64,000 nt of DNA from Vibrio salinus. Its GTDB lineage: Bacteria > Pseudomonadota > Gammaproteobacteria > Enterobacterales > Vibrionaceae. The number at the start of each line of letters is the position of its first letter. Position 1 is the stretch's first letter. The notes beneath the pieces were generated by a model. That model was not told where the DNA came from and searched no databases. It was given only the letters and a program-made list of their open reading frames with translations. The stretch is taken from assembly GCF_021272385.1 (NCBI RefSeq), contig NZ_JAJSDZ010000010.1, forward strand, positions 806,001 to 870,000, read 5' to 3'. The position numbers and the translations under genes were made by a program. This document shows positions 26,471 through 35,579 of this stretch, in pieces.

Positions 26471-26943
26471 TTAAATGTTTGCTGTACTGAGAACGAACTG
26501 CGTTCTTAACCACTGATGTGCCGGGTCTCGGTGGGAACGTTCGTGCCAGAGCATAACAAGTTCGAAATCCGGCAGGTTAACCGGTGACTCAACTATTGTT
26601 AAGTCGCCGTCATTCAACGCTAAACGGGCCGGAACCATGGCAACTAAATCAGACTGTTTTAATGACGCAATCAGAAACTGAAAATCTGGTACAGAAAGGA
26701 TGACATTCCTTGCTAAACCTAATGATTTCAGAACGTCATCAGTGATTCCGGAGAATCTATTGCGGTTTCCAGAGAGAACAAAGCATTTCTTAGTGGTTCA
26801 CGGATTTCTTCTGCGAAGGCGGTGGGTTTCATTCCTCTTGAGCTGGGAATAAGAATGGGGTCATTAAATAACTCTCTCAGTCTGGATAAATGAATGCTTG
26901 CCGACGGTTGGGACAGGTGCAGGCGTTTTGCTGCCAGGGTGAT
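26471..26943 (-). pseudogene. LysR-family regulator remnant
   Basis: On the minus strand, bases 26943-26728 read 'ITLAAKRLHLSQPSASIHLSRLRELFNDPILIPSSRGMKPTAFAEEIREPLRNAL', a LysR helix-turn-helix lacking its first about 17 residues and its start codon. In a different frame the sequence resumes as 'GITDDVLKSLGLARNVILSVPDFQFLIASLKQSDLVAMVPARLAL ... FELVMLWHERSHRDPAHQWLR', the second half of an effector domain. About 100 central residues are gone. A decayed gene. Confidence 0.85.
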
Positions 26944-27065
26944 TATGATATCCCTTCCTTAACTTTAAAGGATCGTGTTAATCCCGGATGTGGCGGATTC
27001 TCAGCGCATTTGAATCATGATTAGTTTTATATTGTGCCGGCTGCAATGGTTAGCAGGTTTTTCAT

Positions 27066-28400
27066 TCACTTTGCTGATGAGCCTGCTGCCTGATACAAAA
27101 GTAAGCTGTTAATATCAAAATCGATTTTTTTGAGTACGACCTGATACTGTTTTGTCTTTGTTGAGCCTATCAGAATATCAAAGTCTTTGCTTTTTAAAGG
27201 AATGGGTAATTGGTTTATATCTGGGAAAAATATGGATTCGCCGGTGTTTGATGCCAGTAATTTCTGACTGTAATTTGCATTGTCAATGGTGCTGGAAATA
27301 AACCGGGAAAATGTAGCTCCGGCGATATCAGCGGCTAAGTCAGAAAAGTCAAATCCGGAGCCTTTAGGATTCGTATCGTACAACTCTTTTAGTTCTCCCG
27401 CATGAACACTTAATGTGTGGCTTCCTAAACTTTCTATAATCGCTGAGTACAAAAAGTGCTTGACCAAATCAGGTCGTCCACTCAGTGTTAATACATTATC
27501 AGGATATTCAGACAATGTTTTTCTTAGCTCTGGTGTATTCACACTGATATATTTAGCAAAATCCGGGTTTGCAAATGCGATAGCGATTGCCCACAACGCC
27601 GTATCGTTTTCAATTCTGGGGTCATTATTCTGACTACGTAACTTTGCGTATCTGAAGGCCCGGTGGACCACAAATGAGAGCGATAAAGATTCAGTATGTT
27701 CAGGCCAGTCGGGATACAACATTACTCTGAGATAATTATTAATCAGGCGGGGATCATAGCTATTTATCGTTTCTGCATTGAATACTTTTACTGCTGATGC
27801 CGCATTTTTGAATCCATTTTTGATTCTCTGCTCAAAGTGGACATGCTTATCTGCCGTTAATAGTATTAAATGTTTGTTGATTTGCACGTTACTAATTAAC
27901 TGATTAATGGTTTTCTTTGTAGAATCATCAAAATAAGCAGACAGTGACAAATTCAGTACGTGGTGTAATACGATTCCGGGTATTCGTAAGTTCCCAATCT
28001 GGCAATGATCCAGATTTCTGCTTTCTGCTTCCTGAATCAGGGTACACTGGATATTGATATAGAAATCATACCAGCGGTTACGGATATTATACGTGGCTCT
28101 GAGTATGGCTTTACGGTCGGATAAGTGTCCCTCAACATTGATATCCGGAAATAAATGCGATACCGACGCTGTCAGATCATTCAGATTATTTTGGCTGATT
28201 TTTAATTCGATATAAGGGTGAGGAGCGAACAGCAAATTTGTCATGTAGTAATAATGTTTGACGGCATTTCTGACTTGTTGTGGTGATGCCATTTTATTTT
28301 CAACGGCCGGATGCCCTGAAAAAAGGCAGATAATCAGCGCGACAACGGATACAGGAAAAAAAAGTAGCAATAATTTTATGTATTTACCCGCAATGTGCAC
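27066..28400 (-). CDS. Unrecognised membrane-anchored protein
   Basis: 444 residues with one N-terminal hydrophobic segment (about 7-27) that is either an anchor or an uncleaved signal, so most of the protein should be periplasmic. No known domain recognised. Visible features: a mixed alpha/beta N-terminal half, a segment 'LPDNVLTLSGRPDLVKHFLYSAIIESLGS'-like region around 310-330, and 'PKGSGFDFSDLAADIAGATFSRFI' near 365-385, a motif that looks conserved in uncharacterised marine gammaproteobacterial proteins. Real gene by length and codon use; function unknown. Confidence 0.7.
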   Translation of the reverse strand: MHIAGKYIKLLLLFFPVSVVALIICLFSGHPAVENKMASPQQVRNAVKHYYYMTNLLFAPHPYIELKISQNNLNDLTASVSHLFPDINVEGHLSDRKAILRATYNIRNRWYDFYINIQCTLIQEAESRNLDHCQIGNLRIPGIVLHHVLNLSLSAYFDDSTKKTINQLISNVQINKHLILLTADKHVHFEQRIKNGFKNAASAVKVFNAETINSYDPRLINNYLRVMLYPDWPEHTESLSLSFVVHRAFRYAKLRSQNNDPRIENDTALWAIAIAFANPDFAKYISVNTPELRKTLSEYPDNVLTLSGRPDLVKHFLYSAIIESLGSHTLSVHAGELKELYDTNPKGSGFDFSDLAADIAGATFSRFISSTIDNANYSQKLLASNTGESIFFPDINQLPIPLKSKDFDILIGSTKTKQYQVVLKKIDFDINSLLLYQAAGSSAK

Positions 28401-28609
28401 GGTTTGAATTCTCCTGTACCGGGCCGTTTAATGTGTATTTATTAATTGTAAATGATGTTAGCTGCTTTTGCTGATAATCGTGTTTTCTTATGAATATCCG
28501 GAGGTGATGAAATACGAAAGAGCTCGTAAGTTTTTGGTATAAAAGGCCATATCGTACCTATTATTTTATGATTCTCAGCCTGAGAATAACCGAATCCGAA
28601 GAGGACATA

Positions 28610-29269
28610 TTGAAGATTAAAGTTATTCACCATAACGATTACCTGATATTGTTACCCCAGGGAAATTGCCGGGTGTTAAGTTCAGCTGTGCTGAATGGAG
28701 GACTTTGTGAAGCCTCCTCTTTTCTGAATCTGCGTGTAGACAAACAGACACCTCCTCCCTGGCTTCCTCCTGAGGAAACTTTGAGGCTGAAAGCCAGAGA
28801 GTTGCGGTTACCCGGATCGGTGACCGCAATGATGACTGCGGCTTCTATGAAGTCTCTGGGCTATGGTGTGGCAAGTGCCCCGGATGTGCAGGTTGAGTGC
28901 TGGGTTACCTGTGGGCTGAGTAATGTCCGCCGGGTCGGAGATGAAGCGGATGACCGGTTTGTACCGGGGACTATTAATATTTGGCTGTTTATTAACAAAC
29001 CAATGTCGGATACGGCTATGGCAGAGGCGCTGATCATGCTGACTGAGAGTAAAGTGACTGCTATCCGGGATGAAAATATTATCAGTCCGGTTTCCGGCTT
29101 GCCGGCAAGCGGCACCGGAACAGACAGTCACGCCGTAATTTGTCCCCGTGGTAAGCCGGATGTGGTTTATTGCGGAAAACATACTCTTTTAGGTGAACTG
29201 ATTGGCAGTGCTGCTATGAAAGCCTGTCAGATAAGCCTTAGGAAATGTCTGTCCCAGAAAACGCCATAA
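28610..29269 (+). CDS. cbiZ: Adenosylcobinamide amidohydrolase
   Basis: CbiZ removes the aminopropanol side chain from adenosylcobinamide or pseudocobalamin, giving adenosylcobyric acid, so foreign corrinoids can be remodelled. Motifs: 'VLSSAVLNGGLCEASSFLNLRVD', 'VTAMMTAASMKSLGYGVA', 'VECWVTCGLSNVRRVGDEA', 'GTGTDSHAVICPRG' and 'VVYCGKHTLLGELIGSA'. I place the start at TTG 28610 (219 aa), which has GAGG seven bases upstream; an in-frame ATG at 28568 has none. A short hairpin (28570-28586) precedes the ribosome site. Adjacent genes are unrelated; EutBC elsewhere in the window needs the product cofactor. Confidence 0.85.
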   Translation: MKIKVIHHNDYLILLPQGNCRVLSSAVLNGGLCEASSFLNLRVDKQTPPPWLPPEETLRLKARELRLPGSVTAMMTAASMKSLGYGVASAPDVQVECWVTCGLSNVRRVGDEADDRFVPGTINIWLFINKPMSDTAMAEALIMLTESKVTAIRDENIISPVSGLPASGTGTDSHAVICPRGKPDVVYCGKHTLLGELIGSAAMKACQISLRKCLSQKTP

Positions 29270-29278
29270 TCCGTATAT

Positions 29279-30166
29279 TTATTTTTTATTCTGGTTATAT
29301 TCTCTGCACAATTGTATCCAGGCCTCTGCTGTTTTGGAAATATACCGTTCAGAATGCCAGATAACTCCAAGCTGCCAGTCAATGGAAGGGGTGATAGGTC
29401 TTACCAGTACGCCGTCTTCTCTGATACGGTGGCAAAGTGGCTCAGGGAGAAAGGTTGCTCCGATACCACTTTTGACCAGTGCGACCAAAAAGTCCCATTG
29501 ACTGCTGCGGGCTGATATTTGCGGTTTAAAGCCTGCTTCATGGCACATATGAGGAATATAATCACTAAGAGTAAACTCTTCGGTATACATATAAAAAGGC
29601 TCATCAATAAGATCGAGCCAGGATATGGATTCTTTTTGCTGCCATTTTTTTGTGTCGGGAAGGATTGCATGCACATGATATCCTTCCAGAGGCAGATTAT
29701 CCAAACAATGGTTATTGTCGGTAGTCAGCATTGTTATTGCCACGTCTAAGTTTCCGTTCGTGACTTCTTCCTGAATTTTTCTACCACCGCATTCAACAAT
29801 GGTGAGTTCCACATTTGGGTAGAGTTGTTTATACCGGCGAATGAGTCCGGCGTAGAGGTGACCGACCATGGGCGGAATCCCCAAACGAAGTTGCCCCCGT
29901 TCCAGTTTGTTCAGATCAACCATTTCAGAATGCAGTTGTCCCATGATTTCAAGGATCTGCTGTGCCCGGATATACACGATTTCGCCTGCATCCGTAAGCC
30001 ATATTCGTCTTCCTTCCCGGTGAATGAGTTGATGATCAAAAGTTTGTTCGAGGTTTCTGATCATTTTGCTGATAGTTGGCTGTGTTACAAATAATTTCTC
30101 TGAAGCACGTGTAAAGCTCTGTTGATCAACCAGTTCGACAAAATAACGCAGCGCTTTGATATCCAT
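29279..30166 (-). CDS. cidR: LysR-family regulator, CidR type
   Basis: 295 residues, N-terminal helix-turn-helix ('KALRYFVELVDQQSFTRASEKLFVTQPTISKMIRNLEQTFDHQLIHREGRRIWLTDAG') and effector domain ('LRLGIPPMVGHLYAGLIRRYKQLYPNVELTIVECGG'). Sequence style and its divergent position before cidA/cidB match CidR, which in other bacteria turns on cidAB in response to acetate/overflow metabolism. Its end is 9 bases from the end of convergent cbiZ. Confidence 0.88.
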   Translation of the reverse strand: MDIKALRYFVELVDQQSFTRASEKLFVTQPTISKMIRNLEQTFDHQLIHREGRRIWLTDAGEIVYIRAQQILEIMGQLHSEMVDLNKLERGQLRLGIPPMVGHLYAGLIRRYKQLYPNVELTIVECGGRKIQEEVTNGNLDVAITMLTTDNNHCLDNLPLEGYHVHAILPDTKKWQQKESISWLDLIDEPFYMYTEEFTLSDYIPHMCHEAGFKPQISARSSQWDFLVALVKSGIGATFLPEPLCHRIREDGVLVRPITPSIDWQLGVIWHSERYISKTAEAWIQLCREYNQNKK

Positions 30167-30294
30167 TTTATGGCCTGTGAAAGCAGTATATTCTGGTATT
30201 CCATTTTGGCATAAAATTGATAATAAAAATTCATTTTGTGATGGTTTGGAGGCTATTTATACTGTGACCAGCTTCACAAAGGGAACGTATACTA

Positions 30295-30720
30295 ATGAGA
30301 AAAATAGAAATTGGGTTTGCTACTTTGCTTCAGGTAGGCATTCTGTCAGTCATTTGGCTTTTTGCTGATTATTTGGTGAAGTCTTTTCACCTGCCGATTC
30401 CTGCGAATTTGGCCGGAATGCTTATTTTGCTGATTCTTGTGTTTGGTAAAGTGATTAATGTCAACTGGTTGCGTCGGGGAGCAAACTGGTTGGTCGCAGA
30501 AATGCTGTTGTTTTTTATACCGGCTGTGGTGGCAGTTGTTAACCATAAGTCTTTGATGGAACAGGATGGTGTAAGGATTCTTGCTGTTCTGATTCTCAGT
30601 ACCGTTACCGTTATTGCGGTGACAAGTTTGGTCGTTGATAAAGTGTATTTGCTTGAAATCAGGTTATCCCGTCGTAAAAGTAGCCGTCATCAACATGCTC
30701 TGGCTAAGAATATGGAGTAA
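30295..30720 (+). CDS. cidA: CidA/LrgA-family holin-like membrane protein
   Basis: 141 residues with four predicted membrane helices and the family pattern 'LVKSFHLPIPANLAGMLILLILVFGKVINVNWLRRGANWLVAEMLLFFIPAVVAVVNH'. CidA-type proteins are small holin-like proteins tied to autolysis, overflow metabolism or pyruvate flux. It forms a two-gene unit with the downstream cidB, 7 bases away, and is divergent from cidR. Confidence 0.9.
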   Translation: MRKIEIGFATLLQVGILSVIWLFADYLVKSFHLPIPANLAGMLILLILVFGKVINVNWLRRGANWLVAEMLLFFIPAVVAVVNHKSLMEQDGVRILAVLILSTVTVIAVTSLVVDKVYLLEIRLSRRKSSRHQHALAKNME

Positions 30721-30727
30721 CGACGTT

Positions 30728-31423
30728 ATGTTCTGGTCGAATTACGGGTTAAGCATGTCCTGTCTTCTTATGACAATCCTGTTTTATTATTTGAGTAAAT
30801 ATCTGTATAAAAAGAAAAAAAACATTTTATTGATGCCATTGCTATTAGCTCCGGTGTTACTGGTTTTTATTGTTGTTTATTTTCAGATACCTTATCAATC
30901 TTACATTGCAGATTCTCATTGGTTACTGTGGATGCTTGGCCCGGCTACCGTTGCATTTGCGATTCCGGTTTATGATAACCGCCATATGATTCGTCGCCAT
31001 TGGTTGTCTATTTCTGTGGGTGTGTCCGTTTCAGTAATTATCGCCATCGGAAGTACGGTGTTATTAGCAAAGCTCTTTCACTTACCGGAAATTCTTCAGC
31101 GCAGTCTGGCAATGCGTTCCATCACAACGCCTTTTGCCGTTGAAGCGACAAAATCCGTGGGCGGAGAAGCTGATCTGACAGCTTTGTTTGTGGTCATGAC
31201 GGGGGTCATCGGTATGGTGATAGGAGAAGTGGTTCTGACGATCCTGTCAATCCGTTCCCGCCTGGGTAAAGGGGCAAGTCTGGGCGCTTCAGCCCATGCT
31301 GCCGGAACAGCGAAAGCCTATCAGCTGGGTGATTCTGAAGGGGTCGTTTCCAGCGCAGTGATGATGATTGCCGGAATGGTTACTGTTTTAGTGGCTCCCT
31401 TTCTCGGTCATCTTCTCTGGTAA
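30728..31423 (+). CDS. cidB: CidB/LrgB-family membrane protein
   Basis: 231 residues from the ATG at 30728; an upstream in-frame codon at 30635 would overlap cidA and is not needed. Family blocks: 'LGPATVAFAIPVYDNRHMIRRHW', 'RSLAMRSITTPFAVEATKSVGGEADLTALFVVMTGVIG' and 'ASAHAAGTAKAYQLGDSEGVVSSAVMMIAG'. Partner of CidA in the inner membrane. Translation start follows closely on the cidA stop, consistent with coupling. Confidence 0.92.
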   Translation: MFWSNYGLSMSCLLMTILFYYLSKYLYKKKKNILLMPLLLAPVLLVFIVVYFQIPYQSYIADSHWLLWMLGPATVAFAIPVYDNRHMIRRHWLSISVGVSVSVIIAIGSTVLLAKLFHLPEILQRSLAMRSITTPFAVEATKSVGGEADLTALFVVMTGVIGMVIGEVVLTILSIRSRLGKGASLGASAHAAGTAKAYQLGDSEGVVSSAVMMIAGMVTVLVAPFLGHLLW

Positions 31424-31470
31424 AGCTTTCGGGTTAGAAAAATGTTTGCCGAAAGACATCTATGTTCTCT

Positions 31471-31497
31471 CATACAAGGGCATTCAGCCCTTGTATG
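31471..31497. terminator. Hairpin between cidB and the siderophore-interacting protein gene
   Basis: Perfect 11-bp arms (31471-31481 and 31487-31497) with a 5-base loop between convergent genes. The T-tract is short, so it is a probable rather than certain terminator. Confidence 0.65.
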
Positions 31498-31560
31498 TTT
31501 GCTCCGACAGACACATTCAGAGGACTCTGTTTATTCATGCTGTAGAATGAGTTGAGGGGA

Positions 31561-32346
31561 CTAGCTGCTTTCGTTTTGCAAATCCTGTCTCTTAATGACT
31601 TTGTGCCCATCTTCTGATACGCCATTTTTCCAATAGCTGCTGATGTAGATGTGATCTTTTCCGACCTGCCTCTCATTTCTGAAATACTGTCGCAACGATT
31701 TCATCATATCGAACTCACAGGCGCACCAAACATCAACGATACCCTCTGGCCAGGGCATCTGTCTGACAGTACTGGTTAAGGATTGATTCTGATCCGATAT
31801 CACCCAGGAGAGTTTTACGCCATCAGGATGGTTGAGCGACTGAATGTCTTTTTCGGTTGCCACTTCTATGACGGCATGGCCCCTTGCGTCTGATGGAATC
31901 TGGGCCAGTGCAACAGACAGTGCCGGTAACGCGGTCATATCGGCAACAAAAAAGACGGCATCGTGGGTAAAATCCGGATAGGGACTTTTCCCCGGGCCGA
32001 CCAGTGAAATGGTATCACCAACGGACACAGACTCGGCCCAGCGGGAGGCAAATCCACAGTTATGATCGTTCGTCAGATGCAAAACCAGATCAACGGTGAT
32101 TTCTCCCGTTGTATCTTCGTAGTCTCGAATGGTATAGGTGCGAAGAACGGTTTTTTGCTCTTCGGTTAATCCTGTTATATCGGTTTCACCACTTTCTGTG
32201 AAAACGAACTTGAAATAGCCGCCTTTGGATTCTGACGTAAATTGTTCGGTATTGCTGCTTTTCAGAGTTACCCGCCGAATGGAAGGTGAAACGGTCATGA
32301 CGTTCGTGACCGTCGCTTCATAAGGAATTCGTTTTGGTTTAGTCAT
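31561..32346 (-). CDS. Siderophore-interacting protein (ViuB-like ferric-siderophore reductase)
   Basis: 261 residues: an FAD-binding domain ('RRVTLKS ... YFKFVFTE ... LRTYTIRDYEDTTGEITVDLVLH', 'GFASRWAESVSVGDTISLVGPGKSPYPDF') followed by the SIP C-terminal domain ('AVFFVADMTALPALSVALAQIP', 'VWCACEFDMMKSLRQYFRNERQVGKDHIYISSYWKNGVSEDGHK'). These cytoplasmic enzymes release iron from imported siderophores by reduction, like ViuB of Vibrio cholerae. A Fur-box match lies about 64 bases upstream. No siderophore receptor or transporter genes are nearby. Confidence 0.92.
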   Translation of the reverse strand: MTKPKRIPYEATVTNVMTVSPSIRRVTLKSSNTEQFTSESKGGYFKFVFTESGETDITGLTEEQKTVLRTYTIRDYEDTTGEITVDLVLHLTNDHNCGFASRWAESVSVGDTISLVGPGKSPYPDFTHDAVFFVADMTALPALSVALAQIPSDARGHAVIEVATEKDIQSLNHPDGVKLSWVISDQNQSLTSTVRQMPWPEGIVDVWCACEFDMMKSLRQYFRNERQVGKDHIYISSYWKNGVSEDGHKVIKRQDLQNESS

Positions 32347-32409
32347 AATTTACTTTGTCTTTATTTGTTGATATAGAGGCATATGCTAGAGATACTGATG
32401 TATAAAATC

Positions 32410-32428
32410 AATGAGAAAAAGTCTCATT
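32410..32428. promoter_or_regulatory. Candidate Fur box
   Basis: AATGAGAAAAAGTCTCATT has perfect 7-bp arms and fits 15 of 17 defined positions of the Vibrio Fur consensus AATGANAATNATTNTCATT. It lies 64 bases before the start of the siderophore-interacting protein gene, whose family is iron-repressed. Confidence 0.7.
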
Positions 32429-33113
32429 AGCATTTCTCTTTATTTAGTTGGTTAAGACGTTTTAAGCCAAATTGGGTTAATACCGCCGACACCGTAATTA
32501 AAAAGTAGCATAACAATTCGATCCCTTCCTCGGCGGTGTTTTTGACGGCCCGGATGTAATCGTCGCCCATGAGCGATTGCCAGTAGTTTTCCATGCCATA
32601 TAAACGGGAAAAAACCAGCAATAACATAACACCGACAATCAGTACTTTCATATCGGGATAAGCAAGGATTCGGGCAAGTTGGTGAATGGTATTCATTCCC
32701 CCTTTTGCCGCATAATAAATGGCAATCGCGGTGACCAACAGAGCCGGGTAGACCCAAAATCCGTGTTTTATGTAATCAAACAGAAAATCCAGTTCACGTA
32801 TTGACAGCACTAAAAAAAAGCCGCTGATTAGCAAAGCAGCATGTTTGAGTTGTGGATTTTCAATGGCTACCCGAAAGAAAGCAATGGTGCTGATGGCAAG
32901 AAGGATTTGTTGTGTACATTCGGTGATGGAGGCTTCATTGATCACCGGTCCAAAGAAATAGCAGTCTAACCTGAGACAAAGAATAGTAAGCAGACTGATG
33001 ACAATTATGATTCCGCTATAAAGTATGCTTCTTAGGATCATCTGCTTATCCTTAATACTAAGTACGACGGCATTAGTTTGTTTAAGCTGATTAATGTTGT
33101 TATTTGTTTGCAT
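32427..33113 (-). CDS. Uncharacterised multi-pass membrane protein
   Basis: 228 residues with about six hydrophobic helices ('ILYSGIIIVISLLTILCL', 'AALLISGFFLVLSI', 'YPALLVTAIAIYYAA', 'MKVLIVGVMLLLVFSRLYG', 'LLCYFLITVSAVL'). Charged motifs between helices, 'IRELDFLFDYIKHGFW' and 'MENYWQSLMGDDYIRAVKNTAEEGIELLCY', look conserved and may line a site, but I do not recognise the family by function. It ends at the Fur-box region of the next gene. Confidence 0.7.
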   Translation of the reverse strand: MQTNNNINQLKQTNAVVLSIKDKQMILRSILYSGIIIVISLLTILCLRLDCYFFGPVINEASITECTQQILLAISTIAFFRVAIENPQLKHAALLISGFFLVLSIRELDFLFDYIKHGFWVYPALLVTAIAIYYAAKGGMNTIHQLARILAYPDMKVLIVGVMLLLVFSRLYGMENYWQSLMGDDYIRAVKNTAEEGIELLCYFLITVSAVLTQFGLKRLNQLNKEKC

Positions 33114-33248
33114 GTCGTGTCCTCTTCATGTCTGTCACCGTAGCGACAGGAAAAATAAAACACTTCATCATAGATGTGGTTAGTAAATGAGTCGCAATGA
33201 CCACATTATTTACATTTATGATGTGTTAGTATTGACCGTTATGTTTAA

Positions 33249-33709
33249 TTGGAAATCAAAAAGTTAATAAGACATGTAAGAATGTCCATTCATCCTGATT
33301 TACATTCCATTGATTCAATGAAATCTGTGACGCTAAAAGCATCACAGGCTATTACCATTAATGTTGATCGCTTTCTTTTTCTCTATACAGAAAGATGCGA
33401 TGACTTCACTCTACTGGCAGAAGGGTTAAATGAGGGTGAAGATTTCATTTTGTGGATATGATATGAACGTTAAAAGAAGAAACTAGTGCGAAAAGAATAA
33501 GAAATATTGATAATTTTGGTATTTATGAAGAATTTCGTCCCTGGTCTGAGTACAAAGCTGAAATCATGAATATGATCTCCTATTGTTATGTATGTAATGT
33601 GGATAAAGAGCCAGAAAAAACAATGGTGGAAGAGTATGAAAAACAAAATGGTTCTCAGTATATCGGGTGTTATATCTCAGAGGGAATCGGACCAATTAAT
33701 AAAGGGTGA
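33249..33709 (+). pseudogene. Probable frameshifted small gene of unknown function
   Basis: Two protein-like stretches are joined by a frame break. The first (33249-33461) reads '... VDRFLFLYTERCDDFTLLAEGLNEGEDFILWI' and stops. Just after it, in another frame and without a start codon, 'LKEETSAKRIRNIDNFGIYEEFRPWSEYKAEIMNMISYCYVCNVDKEPEKTMVEEYEKQNGSQYIGCYISEGIGPINKG' runs to a stop at 33709. The composition is coding-like, so one gene of roughly 150 codons damaged near 33460-33475 is the simplest reading. No family recognised. Confidence 0.4.
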
Positions 33710-33750
33710 CGGTAATCTATTATCGGCAGGAACGGACACAAAGGTTGTTT

Positions 33751-35568
33751 ATGCGTAAATTTCGTTTTCTTACCCTTGGCATGATACTCCTCATTATCAG
33801 TTCATTGTGTTCTGCGAAGGTGATAGAAACCACCCGGTTAGTCGGGTACGGTAAAGCTAAATATTCTGAAACGTTCCGGCATTTTGATTATGTTAATCCG
33901 GATGCACCAAAATACGGAAAAGTAACTTACGCATTAGTCGGTACATTTGATAACTTTAACCGTTATGCATCCAGAGGTGTCGCGGCAGCGGCTACCGGAG
34001 AGCTTTATGACTCCCTGATGTACTCTCCCAACGATGAAATCGACACTTATTATCCGTTGATTGCGGAAGTAATCCGGTATTCGGATGATTATATGTGGTT
34101 GGAGGTTGATATTAATCCGAACGCCCGTTTTCAGGATGGGGTTCCGATTACAGCTCATGATGTGTCGTTCAGCTTTCAGAAATTTATGGCGGAGGGGGTG
34201 CCTCAGTACCGAGTTTATTATAAGGATGTTAAATCGGTGAAGGCTCTGAATGATAAGACTGTACGGATTGAGATGAAAACACCCAACCGGGATAAATTGT
34301 TCAGTCTGGCCGAGAATACAAAAGTACTTCCGGAACATTTCTGGAAAGATAAGAAATTCAATGAACCCCTGATAGTCCCACCTGTTGGCAGTGGCCCTTA
34401 TAAAGTGATGAGTTATAAAATGGGGCAAAGCGTTACTTATGAGCTTCTTAATGATTACTGGGCTAAAGATTTACCGGTCAATGTCGGCAGGCATAACTTT
34501 AAACAGGTGCAGTATGATTATTACCGGGATGATACGGTGATGCTGGAAGCCTTCAAAGCTGGAGAATACGATCTCCGGCAGGAGGGGAATGCAAAACTCT
34601 GGGCCAACTCTTATAACGGAATTAATTTTGATAAAGGGTATATTATAAAAGAAGATATCCCTCATCAGAAACCCGCTGCAGCTAACGGTTTCGTTTTTAA
34701 TACAAGAACATCGTTGTTTCATAACCCTAAGGTCAGGGAAGCGCTATCTTATGCGCTGGATTTTGAATGGATGAATAAAACTTTGTTTTTTGATCAGTAC
34801 GCCAGAACCCGTAGCTATTTTCAAAATACGGAGTTTGAAGCAAAAGGTTTGCCGTCCCAGGAAGAAAAAAACATTCTTACTCCTTTTAAAGATAAAATTC
34901 CACGGAGAGTGTTTAGTGAAGAATTTGCACCTCCGGTCAGTGATGGCAGCGGTCATATTCGCCCTCAGTTACGCCGGGCTTTTCAATTATTGAAAGAGGC
35001 CGGATGGGAAGTCAGAAATATGGTGATGACGAACGTAAAGACCGGACGGCCATTTGTTTTTGAATTGCTGGCCTATAGCCCGGTGACAGAACGCATTGCC
35101 ATTCCGCTGCAGCGAAATCTGAAACGCCTTGGTATCACAATGAAAATCAGAATGGTGGATACGACGCAGTATATTAAACGTCTGAGAGACAGAGATTTTG
35201 ACATGGTCTCTTCCCGGTATTCTGCAAATGCCTATCCCAGTCCGGATCTGATGATCATCTGGAATTCTCATTATCTTGATTCAACCTACAATATCGCGGG
35301 GGTAACGGACCCGGTGGTGGATTATCTCACTCAGCGGATTGTTAAAAATCAACAGAATAGCGACAGGCTATTATACTTAGGTCGTGCACTGGATCGTGTA
35401 CTTCAGTGGAATTTTTACATGATTCCACAATGGTATCTTAGTGAATACCGGGTCGCTGTATGGGATAAATTTGAAAGACCTGAAATCATGCCTAAGTATG
35501 ATTTGGGTCTGGATACCTGGTGGATATCGAAAACTAAAGCGTCAAGATTACCCCCCAGAAGGCAATAA
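33751..35568 (+). CDS. yejA: Oligopeptide/microcin C-type ABC transporter, periplasmic binding protein
   Basis: 605 residues from the ATG at 33751, preceded by AAGG and opening a signal peptide ('[24 protein letters not shown]'). An SBP_bac_5 peptide-binding protein: '[31 protein letters not shown]', '[19 protein letters not shown]', 'GSGPYKV' and '[23 protein letters not shown]'. YejABEF imports oligopeptides, including microcin C in E. coli, and protects some pathogens from antimicrobial peptides. First gene of a complete four-gene operon, 11 bases before yejB. Confidence 0.95.
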   Translation: MRKFRFLTLGMILLIISSLCSAKVIETTRLVGYGKAKYSETFRHFDYVNPDAPKYGKVTYALVGTFDNFNRYASRGVAAAATGELYDSLMYSPNDEIDTYYPLIAEVIRYSDDYMWLEVDINPNARFQDGVPITAHDVSFSFQKFMAEGVPQYRVYYKDVKSVKALNDKTVRIEMKTPNRDKLFSLAENTKVLPEHFWKDKKFNEPLIVPPVGSGPYKVMSYKMGQSVTYELLNDYWAKDLPVNVGRHNFKQVQYDYYRDDTVMLEAFKAGEYDLRQEGNAKLWANSYNGINFDKGYIIKEDIPHQKPAAANGFVFNTRTSLFHNPKVREALSYALDFEWMNKTLFFDQYARTRSYFQNTEFEAKGLPSQEEKNILTPFKDKIPRRVFSEEFAPPVSDGSGHIRPQLRRAFQLLKEAGWEVRNMVMTNVKTGRPFVFELLAYSPVTERIAIPLQRNLKRLGITMKIRMVDTTQYIKRLRDRDFDMVSSRYSANAYPSPDLMIIWNSHYLDSTYNIAGVTDPVVDYLTQRIVKNQQNSDRLLYLGRALDRVLQWNFYMIPQWYLSEYRVAVWDKFERPEIMPKYDLGLDTWWISKTKASRLPPRRQ

Positions 35569-35579
35569 AGAGAGATTCG

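Noticed and set aside
28442-28633. Short minus-strand frame upstream of cbiZ
   Set aside because: No ribosome site or recognisable sequence; overlaps the cbiZ start and promoter.
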